From assembly GCA_049515175.1 (NCBI GenBank), contig JBEKUI010000144.1:1-11491 (forward strand): 11,491 nucleotides of DNA, given 5' to 3'. The position numbers were made by a program, and so were the translations under genes. Position 1 is the stretch's first letter; every line of letters starts with the position of its first letter. This document shows, one piece after another, positions 1-5,913 of this stretch. This DNA is from JACQNR01 sp049515175. Lineage in GTDB: Bacteria > Acidobacteriota > Terriglobia > UBA7540. The notes under the pieces were generated by a model, which was not told the origin of the DNA, searched no databases, and was given only the letters and a program-made list of their open reading frames with translations.

Positions 1-1066
1 GGGCATCGGCATTGGCAATGCTGAAGGACACGGCCCCTGTTGTGCCGTTCGCTCCTTTGTTGGTAGCCGTGTAAGTCGCGGTGGAGGCCGGGCAATAGAA
101 CGAGGGATTGTCGGTGCAATTGGGTATGCCAAGCGTGGTGGGATCGAGGAAGAAGATACCGTTCGATCCGCTGTCGATGTAGCTCGTATAAGCGACGTTA
201 TTGCTAAAGGTCGTCTGGAAATTGCCGTTGAGGTCGGTGGTGTAGACCTGGGCGGACCCGAGGGCATTGTCGGTTTGAGTTCCGATGCCGAAGATCAACG
301 ATCCCGAGGCGGACGGGGCCCCATCGGCGGGAACGGTGGGCAACGTAATCAGCACCCCGTTGTTATCCCGGGAAAAGGTCCAGACCGGATTCTGAAGTTG
401 CGTGTTCAGGGGGACAGAGGCAATCTGACAGAAAGAACTGGGACAGAGATAGTATACAGGCGGAAGTTGTGAGGAAGAGGACGTGCAGGCAAAGCCGCAA
501 TCCTGCTGCCAGACACCAATCCCCAAGATCCCGTTGGCGCCCAGCGCCGCCACGGAGTTCTGGCTTGGCCCGCCGCCGCTGGCACAATCGGCAGGAACGG
601 GGAAGGGAGGAGGGGTCACGCTGATGATCTGGATAGGATTCGACGCCGCCTTCTCCCCCGCCAACTGTATGTCGGCGGCCACCACCGGCCCCCACACGTA
701 GGAGCCGTCGGCAAAACTGACGCATTCCTGTAGTGCGTTACTACTGCTATCGGTTATTTGCGGCAGGGAGAGGCTAATCTGAGAGGAGAGGATTCGCAGC
801 CCCTCCGAGCCGGTATCGACCTGAATGTTGGAAATAGTCTGGCAATTCGTCGTGCCGGGCACGCAAACCGTCACATCCGTAAAGAGCCCATTCGCGAGGT
901 TATTGGCAGGGCCCAGGTTCACTTGGACAGCCTGTGTGTTATTCACTGGCGTGCTGGTACCGCCGGAACTGCTGCTGCCACCACCGCAACTGGCTAGACC
1001 CAGCACGCCGGCCAATAGCCCCAAAGCGAGAGCGAATCTTGCAGCCGATATCCTGCCCGCGTTCAT
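1..1066 (-). CDS. DUF3443 family lipoprotein, pepsin-like aspartic protease architecture (partial, 3' end off window)
   Basis: I read 355 uninterrupted codons from ATG at 1066 to the left edge; the C-terminus is missing. The N-terminus is a lipoprotein signal with lipobox LASC (Cys27), then a Gly/Ser linker, so it is probably anchored in the cell envelope. The core matches DUF3443 as I know it: VCVPGTTNCQTI near 65-78, VDTGSEGLRIL at 83-93, ECVSFADGSYVWG near 114-126 and NGILGIG at 178-184. These line up in order with pepsin landmarks: first DTGS (Asp84), flap, hydrophobic-hydrophobic-Gly, then a second DSGS (Asp298) after a GSLIFGIGT strand region. Four cysteines follow the GILG motif within about 25 residues. 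An SD (GGAGGT) lies in the end of the upstream gene, which it overlaps by 4 bases (ATGA). Family membership is confident; protease activity is inference. Confidence 0.88.
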   Translation of the reverse strand, partial: MNAGRISAARFALALGLLAGVLGLASCGGGSSSSGGTSTPVNNTQAVQVNLGPANNLANGLFTDVTVCVPGTTNCQTISNIQVDTGSEGLRILSSQISLSLPQITDSSSNALQECVSFADGSYVWGPVVAADIQLAGEKAASNPIQIISVTPPPFPVPADCASGGGPSQNSVAALGANGILGIGVWQQDCGFACTSSSSQLPPVYYLCPSSFCQIASVPLNTQLQNPVWTFSRDNNGVLITLPTVPADGAPSASGSLIFGIGTQTDNALGSAQVYTTDLNGNFQTTFSNNVAYTSYIDSGSNGIFFLDPTTLGIPNCTDNPSFYCPASTATYTATNKGANGTTGAVSFSIANADA

Positions 1067-1506
1067 TGCACGACCTCCACAGGGACATTGGGGGGGAAAA
1101 GACTGGGAACGTATGCGCGGCCGTGGAAGAAACGCATGTGCCCGCCGCTTTCCACGACCAGCTTGTCCGTTCGCAGGACGAGCGGCCCACGCCGCCGCGT
1201 CTGAGATTGCGAAGCTTGCTGGAACTGAGCGAAGTGAGATCCCAACAACTGTTGCAGGTTGGGCATGGTTGGCCCCTGCCACGAAATCCCAAAAACCAAG
1301 CCAGCTGGCGAAATGTATTCCTTAACTACGGTACGATTCGGCGCGGTAATTTGATGCAACGAGTAGCCTTCACGGACCATAGCGCGAACTTCTCCGTGCA
1401 GGTACTGCTGGTCGGAGCTCACTGATGATTCGTACTCGCCCAGGACTGCCCACGCAGGCGCAGTCGATAGGAGCAGGCCGAGCACAACAGTCAATGCGGT
1501 TTTCAT
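1063..1506 (-). CDS. DUF2844 family secreted protein
   Basis: A 147-residue protein with a clear Sec signal peptide: Lys at 2, a hydrophobic core at 4-14 and an APAWA cleavage site, so the mature protein probably starts at Val21. The mature part carries features I associate with DUF2844: LGEYESSV then SDQQYL at 22-36, YSLHQI at 48-53, VVKEYISPAGLVFGISWQGP at 60-79 and PNLQQLLG at 82-89. The function of the family is not known to me. The start ATG at 1506 is preceded by GAGGA at SD distance. Its TGA overlaps the ATG of the downstream DUF3443 gene, so the two are almost certainly one transcription unit with coupled translation. It has no membrane segment beyond the signal peptide, so it should be periplasmic or exported. 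A partner or pro-region-like role for the protease-like neighbour is possible but unproven. Confidence 0.88.
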   Translation of the reverse strand: MKTALTVVLGLLLSTAPAWAVLGEYESSVSSDQQYLHGEVRAMVREGYSLHQITAPNRTVVKEYISPAGLVFGISWQGPTMPNLQQLLGSHFAQFQQASQSQTRRRGPLVLRTDKLVVESGGHMRFFHGRAYVPSLFPPNVPVEVVQ

Positions 1507-2009
1507 GCGTCCTCACCCGAACCAAAGGTTTTCAAGCCCTTTCGTTACCCTCGAGGAAGTTAGACTCCATTTCCGGTTAAAAGGTTTCATGGAGAGCGTC
1601 AGATTGACGAAATTTTACGTTCGCTGGGTTGTTGCAGAGGGGGAAGTGTTGCGGTGCATTGCTTCTCGAGGCCTTGCCCCGGTGGGGTCGGCGAGGGATG
1701 ACCTTTCGGCAAGAGGCTCCTGTCGACCTATTTCGCTCCAACGGCCGTATTCCAGTCTGGCCACGGGACTTGGGTGAGGGTAAGGTCTCCTCTTTGCCGG
1801 CAACGCCATTCGCGGGCCCACCTGGCTGTGACACCGCGCGGCCAAATGCCGCAGGGAGCCGGGACCCCGCCTTCGCTCGGGCTTCCAGATGGCCTGCCAT
1901 TCCAATAATCGGTGAGAGGCCAGCCCCCCCGGGAAGAATGTCGTACCCTTCTCCTCAAAGTCGGAAGCGACAAGGGGGATGGTCGGACGGTGAGCCACGG
2001 TACGCTGCC
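1507..2009. other. Gene-poor intergenic stretch between the DUF2844 gene and the hrcA promoter
   Basis: This is about 500 bases between divergent genes. Several open frames of 80-145 codons overlap on both strands, but none has a recognisable motif, signal peptide or SD, and they are rich in Arg, Pro, Gly and Ser, as expected of GC-rich noncoding DNA. Visible small structures are an interrupted palindrome at 1597-1609 and a CCTCGAGG palindrome near 1549. No tRNA cloverleaf, IS ends or tandem repeats were seen. Confidence 0.55.
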
Positions 2010-2038
2010 TTGACACTTCGCTCGGGGGCGGATAGAAT
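2010..2038 (+). promoter_or_regulatory. sigma70-type promoter of the hrcA-grpE-dnaJ cluster
   Basis: TTGACA (2010-2015), a 17-base spacer and TAGAAT (2033-2038) give a full-match -35 and a 5/6-match -10 at optimal spacing. Transcription would start near 2045, leaving a leader of about 40 bases before the hrcA ATG. No CIRCE inverted repeat (TTAGCACTC-N9-GAGTGCTAA) is present in or around it, so HrcA autoregulation at this promoter is not supported by the sequence. Confidence 0.65.
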
Positions 2039-2085
2039 ATTATTCAAGGTCTTCGTAATTCATTGACATTGCAGAAGTTACAGCG

Positions 2086-3138
2086 ATGGCTTGGACTGAC
2101 AAGAAACTCGACAAACGCCAGGGTGAAATCCTCGCGACGATCGTGCGCCTCTTCGTATCGACGGGCGTGGCGGCCGGGTCCAAGGCCGTCTCTGAGAAAC
2201 TTCACGACCCTTGGAGTTCAGCGACGATCCGCAACGTGATGGCGGAACTCGAGGGACAAGGCTTCCTCGTTCAGCCTCACATTTCCGCCGGCCGCGTCCC
2301 CACCGACCAGGGTTATCGCTACTACGTAGACTGCCTGGCGGAGACTCCACGGCTAGGACCGGACACAGAACGGTTCATCGACGAAACCATGTCGCGCGCG
2401 AGCGATGTGCCGGAGAATTTGATGGCGCGCACCTCCGAAGTCTTGGCGCAAGTTTCGAACATCGTGGGCATCGTGCTCGGGCCCACGCTGGACGAGAAGC
2501 TCATCGAGCATCTCAAGTTTGTGCGCTTGCCGGAGCGCCGCGTCCTCGCTGTGATCGTCTCGAAACCCGACCTCATCGAAAACAAGGTCATTGTGCTGGA
2601 GGATGATTTCACGCAGGAGGAACTTGATCGCGCGGCAAATTTCCTCAACAGCGAATTCCGTGGCTGGTCGTTGCGGGCCATTCGGGTGGAGATCTTCAAG
2701 CGCGTGGAGCACATGAAGGCGCTCTGTGACAGGCTGGTTTCGACGGTGGCGGTCCTGTTCCAGGAGGGGGCGCTGGGTGGAGAGGACGTACGCACCTTGT
2801 TCGTCGACGGGACGGAGACGCTGGTCGGCCAGCCCGAGTTCTCCGATGCGCACGCCATCAAGGAACTCCTGAAGGCGTTCGAAGAGAAGGTGAAGCTGGT
2901 CAGAATCCTGAGCGCTTGCCTGCAAACGCCCAGCTCCGGAGTAACGGCGCTAATCGGCCACGAGAATCCCGCCAGGGAAATGCAGAACTGCACCATCATC
3001 GCGGCGCCTTACCGGTACCGCAACCGGGTAGTGGGGGCGCTGGGAGTGGTCGGACCAACGCGCATGGAGTACGATCGGGCCATCTCCACGGTGGATTACG
3101 TTGCCCACCTCTGCAGTAAGCTCCTCAGCGCCGGATGA
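2086..3138 (+). CDS. hrcA: Heat-inducible transcription repressor HrcA
   Basis: A 350-residue protein, normal for HrcA. In characterised bacteria the family represses groESL and dnaK operons by binding the CIRCE operator, with GroEL assisting repressor folding. The N-terminal winged helix (about 7-75) is diagnostic: LDKRQGEILATIV, then SSATIRNVMAELEGQGFL and QPHISAGRVPTDQGYRYYVD. The remainder follows the family's GAF-like and inserted dimerisation layout, with LFVDGTETLVGQPEF in the middle and a C-terminal segment including GALGVVGPTRMEYDRAIS. The start is ATG followed by Ala-Trp-Thr; the upstream SD is weak (AGAAG). It heads a plus-strand set with grpE (96-base gap) and dnaJ. No CIRCE is visible in this window, so its targets must lie elsewhere or its operator has diverged. 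Confidence 0.96.
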   Translation: MAWTDKKLDKRQGEILATIVRLFVSTGVAAGSKAVSEKLHDPWSSATIRNVMAELEGQGFLVQPHISAGRVPTDQGYRYYVDCLAETPRLGPDTERFIDETMSRASDVPENLMARTSEVLAQVSNIVGIVLGPTLDEKLIEHLKFVRLPERRVLAVIVSKPDLIENKVIVLEDDFTQEELDRAANFLNSEFRGWSLRAIRVEIFKRVEHMKALCDRLVSTVAVLFQEGALGGEDVRTLFVDGTETLVGQPEFSDAHAIKELLKAFEEKVKLVRILSACLQTPSSGVTALIGHENPAREMQNCTIIAAPYRYRNRVVGALGVVGPTRMEYDRAISTVDYVAHLCSKLLSAG

Positions 3139-3192
3139 GGAGCTTCGTCCTGCCGCTGCCTGAGGGCAGAAAAAACTGAGCTCGAAAGCCAG

Positions 3193-3210
3193 GGCGGTAG
3201 CCCAACCGCC
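3193..3210. repeat. Perfect 6-bp inverted repeat in the hrcA-grpE gap
   Basis: GGCGGT, loop AGCCCA, ACCGCC lies 24 bases before the grpE ATG. No T-run follows on the plus strand, so it does not look like an intrinsic terminator. A second hairpin, CTGCC-TGAG-GGCAG at 3156-3169, is followed by six A residues, also not a plus-strand terminator. They could be mRNA processing or stability elements between hrcA and grpE; function is unknown. Confidence 0.4.
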
Positions 3211-3234
3211 AAAATGGGGTAGAATCGAAGTTCT

Positions 3235-3807
3235 ATGGATCAAGAGAGAGAAGCAATCCTTCCAGCAAATGGGGAAGCCGCTGAACCGTCTGCGGGAGCT
3301 GAGAACGGCGCGCCCGCGAGTGAGCCTGCGGGCGGAGGGGAAGACCTATCTGCATTGGTGGAGAAACTGCGTGCCGAAAAGGATGCCTTCTACGACCGTT
3401 TGCTGCGCAAGCAGGCAGAGCTCGAAAATCTGCGCAAACGCACGCAACGCGAGAGGGAAGATTTCCTTCAACACGCGACGGCAGACCTGATCCTGGCGCT
3501 GCTGCCCACTCTGGACGCCTTCGACCGCGCCTTGCGGCATCGCGAGGCAACCGTTCCAGAGCAATTCTACCAGGGCTTGGAATTGATCCATCGTGAGCTA
3601 ACGGATGTGCTTTCGCGGGCCGGGTTGACCGCCCTGGACACTTTGGGGAAGACGTTCGACCCCCATCTGCACCAGGCGGTTGAAACCGTCGAGGCGCCGG
3701 ACCATCGGGACCAGGAAATCGTCGAAGAATTGCAGCGCGGCTACAAGCTGAAACAGCGGCTGCTGAGGCCGGCGGTGGTAAAGATTGCGGTCGCCAAGCG
3801 ATCTTAG
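3235..3807 (+). CDS. grpE: Nucleotide exchange factor GrpE
   Basis: A 190-residue GrpE, cytoplasmic co-chaperone that releases ADP from DnaK and so resets the DnaK-DnaJ cycle. The first 40 residues are acidic, Ala/Gly/Pro-rich and disordered-looking, as usual. A long helical region follows (about 40-85) with the typical RLLRKQAELENLRKRTQRER pattern, then LLPTLDAFDRAL and FYQGLELIHREL. The C-terminal beta domain carries GKTFDPHLHQAVETV and the closing GYKLKQRLLRPAVVKIAV signature. No clear SD precedes the ATG, but TAGAAT sits at 3220-3225, only 9 bases upstream; if used as a -10 it would give a nearly leaderless mRNA. Otherwise the gene is read through from hrcA. dnaK, the usual neighbour, is not between grpE and dnaJ. 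Confidence 0.96.
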   Translation: MDQEREAILPANGEAAEPSAGAENGAPASEPAGGGEDLSALVEKLRAEKDAFYDRLLRKQAELENLRKRTQREREDFLQHATADLILALLPTLDAFDRALRHREATVPEQFYQGLELIHRELTDVLSRAGLTALDTLGKTFDPHLHQAVETVEAPDHRDQEIVEELQRGYKLKQRLLRPAVVKIAVAKRS

Positions 3808-3900
3808 GACGCGCTGCCTGCGCAGCTGCAGGTCTCTTGCGATCGAGGGCCAGGCGATTGATCCCCTGCAGGTGCGTCCTGCCGTTGTTGAGGGCTACCA

Positions 3901-5025
3901 TTGAGTCAAAAGCGCGATTATTACGAGGTGCTGGGCGTCTCGCGCAGCGTGGGAGAGCAGGAGCTGAAGAGTGCCTATCGCAAGCTTGCCTTGCAGCATC
4001 ATCCGGATCGCAACCCCGAGAGCAAACACGAGGCGGAGGAGAGGTTCAAGGAACTCAGCGAAGCCTACAGCGTCCTGGCCGATGCGGATAAACGCGCCGC
4101 TTACGACCGCTTTGGACATGCCGGGGTGAGTACCTCGGGCGGCTATGCACCCGATTTCAACTCGACGATTTTCTCGGATTTTTCGGATATCTTCGGCGAC
4201 TTTTTCGGCTTTGGCGACCTGTTCGGCGGCGGGACTGCCCGCCGTACCCGTGCCCAGCGCGGCGCCGATCTCCGTTACGACCTCGAAATCGCTTTTGAGG
4301 AAGCCGCCTCGGGCCTGGATACGAAGATCAAGATCCCGCGTTGGGAAAACTGCCCCGAGTGTGGCGGGAGGGGCGCGAAAAAGGGCAGCGAACCTGTTAC
4401 CTGTCCGGCCTGCAGCGGACGCGGCCAAATCCGTAGCTCGCAAGGCTTCTTTACCATCTCTCGAACATGCCCGCAGTGCGCGGGGATGGGTCAAATCATC
4501 CGCGAGGCCTGTCCCGAATGTCATGGTGAAGGCCGGCAGCGGCAGCAGAAAGTCCTGGGGATCAAGATTCCTGCGGGCGTCGAAAGCGGAATGCGTTTGC
4601 GCGTTTCCGGTGAGGGAGAAGCGGGCTTCAGCGGCGGCCCGCCCGGCGACCTCTACGTCGCCATTTCCGTCCACGAACATCCCTTCTTTGAGCGGCGGGG
4701 TAGCGACCTTTATAGCACCATTCCCATTTCCATCGTGCAGGCGACCCTTGGGACGGAGATTAAAGTGCCTACGCTGCGCGGCCAGGAGCGGCTGCGAATT
4801 CCTGAGGGCACCCAGAGTGGCTCGGTGTTTCGGCTGCGCGGGAAAGGCTTCCCCAGTCTGGATGGCCGCGCTCACGGCGACCTTTATGTGACCATCCACG
4901 TTGCCATTCCCAAGAACCTCACGCGCGAACAGCGAAGATTGATAGAGTCACTGGACCTCGCTGTGCGCGTCGAGAATAAACCTGTCGATCGCACATCCCA
5001 CAAAAACAAAACTCATTTTGCATGA
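3901..5025 (+). CDS. dnaJ: Molecular chaperone DnaJ (Hsp40, type I)
   Basis: A 374-residue type I J-protein that delivers substrates to DnaK and stimulates its ATPase. The J domain (about 5-72) holds the HPD motif at 34-36. A short Gly/Phe region follows (about 85-112, with FGDFFGFGDLFGGG). Four zinc-binding CxxCxGxG repeats lie at about 151-211: CPECGGRG, CPACSGRG, CPQCAGMG and CPECHGEG, all intact. The C-terminal substrate-binding domains include GDLYVAISVHEHPFFERRGSDL and end with a basic tail. The start is a TTG at 3901, supported by GAGGG about 8 bases upstream and by the conserved KRDYYEVLGV that follows at once. It lies 93 bases after grpE in the same direction. The gap holds a small hairpin at 3813-3826 and two CTGCAGGT copies, but no terminator. 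Confidence 0.96.
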   Translation: MSQKRDYYEVLGVSRSVGEQELKSAYRKLALQHHPDRNPESKHEAEERFKELSEAYSVLADADKRAAYDRFGHAGVSTSGGYAPDFNSTIFSDFSDIFGDFFGFGDLFGGGTARRTRAQRGADLRYDLEIAFEEAASGLDTKIKIPRWENCPECGGRGAKKGSEPVTCPACSGRGQIRSSQGFFTISRTCPQCAGMGQIIREACPECHGEGRQRQQKVLGIKIPAGVESGMRLRVSGEGEAGFSGGPPGDLYVAISVHEHPFFERRGSDLYSTIPISIVQATLGTEIKVPTLRGQERLRIPEGTQSGSVFRLRGKGFPSLDGRAHGDLYVTIHVAIPKNLTREQRRLIESLDLAVRVENKPVDRTSHKNKTHFA

Positions 5026-5112
5026 TTGCTCGCTGAGGGTTGGCCAGACGCGGCCGTGCGGATGTTTGTCCCGTCCTGCACTCGTGCACGCCGTCTCCGG
5101 CCTTGACAATCG

Positions 5113-5793
5113 TCAATGCCGTGCTGGCGGCCGACGGAGCCAGCGAAATCCGATGCTGACCATGCTGCCGTTAAAGCCGTGATTGGGCGGGGTGATTCCA
5201 GCATTGGACATGTGAAAGTATCGATACTCAATCACCAGGGCGTGTTGCGGACTGAAGAAATGCTGGATCCCCACTCCCGCCTGGGGCATGAATTGGAGCT
5301 TGCCGCTGACCTCCGGAACGCGCGTCGTCAGAGTTGTGTGCATCATGCCCGCGCCAAGATTCAGGAAAGGCATGAAGTTGCCCCTCGGCTTACCGTCAAA
5401 GCGAAAGAAGAGACTGTTCCCCAGCATGTGCCCGCCGGGATGCACGGCGTTGCCAAACAATCCCTCGTTCACGATTTCGAAGCGTCGGACGGGGCCGCGT
5501 CGAAAATCGTGGACGATCAAGCCCACATGGGGTTGGGCGACCAGAATGTTGACGTGCGAGATGTTGCGCGGAATGGCGTTCTCCACTCCATAGCCAATCT
5601 GTAATCCAAAATCCCAGTGCCCGCGATTCTCCCAGCGAGGAGCGGGTTCGAGAGGCGAGTGGTAGGGAGTGGCTGTTTTCGCAGCGCTGGTTTCAGTGGG
5701 TTCCTGCGCCGTAAGATGGGAAGGGAAAAGCACGGCAAAGAGGATACCGATCAAAACCCCTACGCCGATCACCTTGTATGTTTTGTTTTTCAA
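5113..5793 (-). CDS. PagL-like acyloxyacyl hydrolase (lipid A 3-O-deacylase family)
   Basis: A 226-residue exported protein resembling PagL, an outer-membrane beta-barrel that removes the 3-position acyl chain from lipid A. I chose TTG at 5793 because it gives a compact signal peptide (Lys-Asn-Lys, then a hydrophobic core ending in SHLTAQ) with GAGAG upstream; an in-frame TTG at 5817 would add 8 residues without an SD. Alternating hydrophobic strands run through the mature part. The C-terminal signature YRYFHMSNAGITPPNHGFN matches the PagL active-site region: His194 and Ser196 equal the catalytic pair, and Ala198 and Asn204 match the oxyanion-hole region. The third catalytic residue, normally Glu, is Asn208. 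The gene lies downstream of a glycosyltransferase on the same strand, 120 bases away, and is convergent with dnaJ. Confidence 0.8.
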   Translation of the reverse strand: MKNKTYKVIGVGVLIGILFAVLFPSHLTAQEPTETSAAKTATPYHSPLEPAPRWENRGHWDFGLQIGYGVENAIPRNISHVNILVAQPHVGLIVHDFRRGPVRRFEIVNEGLFGNAVHPGGHMLGNSLFFRFDGKPRGNFMPFLNLGAGMMHTTLTTRVPEVSGKLQFMPQAGVGIQHFFSPQHALVIEYRYFHMSNAGITPPNHGFNGSMVSIGFRWLRRPPARH

Positions 5794-5845
5794 ATCGCGC
5801 GGTCTCTCGCGAGGCAAGAATAGTCGGTGCTGATGACGTCCTGAC

Positions 5846-5874
5846 CTTGTACCCTACCCCGTCCAAAAAATCAA
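5846..5874 (-). promoter_or_regulatory. Possible promoter of the PagL-like gene
   Basis: Read on the minus strand, TTGATT (5874-5869), a 17-base spacer and TACAAG (5851-5846) give 4/6 matches in each hexamer at ideal spacing. It overlaps the candidate terminator of the preceding glycosyltransferase gene. Matches of this quality arise by chance, so support is weak. Confidence 0.28.
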
Positions 5875-5887
5875 TCGAAAAGGATTG
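5865..5887 (-). terminator. Possible weak intrinsic terminator after the glycosyltransferase gene
   Basis: On the minus strand, CAATC, loop CTTTTC and GATTG form a 5-bp stem followed by A and six T residues, 27 bases beyond the glycosyltransferase stop. The stem is short and AT-rich, so efficiency would be low, but position and T-run fit a terminator. Confidence 0.38.
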
Positions 5888-5913
5888 GGGTAAAACCGTC
5901 CCGCGCGTCGCGA

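Noticed and set aside
1615..2016. Open frame of 133 codons on the minus strand in the same gap
   Set aside because: Overlaps other equally open frames, shows no domain or signal peptide and is Arg/Pro-rich; not supportable as a gene.
1629..2066. Open frame of 145 codons on the plus strand between the DUF2844 gene and hrcA
   Set aside because: No recognisable motif, no SD, composition like GC-rich noncoding DNA, and it runs through the strong hrcA promoter.
3156..3175. Hairpin followed by six A residues after hrcA, considered as a terminator
   Set aside because: A plus-strand intrinsic terminator needs a T-run after the stem. Here the run is A, and there is no minus-strand gene nearby to end.
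3895..4899. 334-codon open frame antisense to dnaJ
   Set aside because: Lies wholly opposite a certain dnaJ; its composition reflects reversed codon bias, and no domain is recognisable.
5103..5116. TTGAC-AATC-GTCAA inverted repeat at the end of the PagL-like gene, considered as a bidirectional terminator between convergent genes
   Set aside because: The stem is only 5 bp and no T-run follows on either strand.
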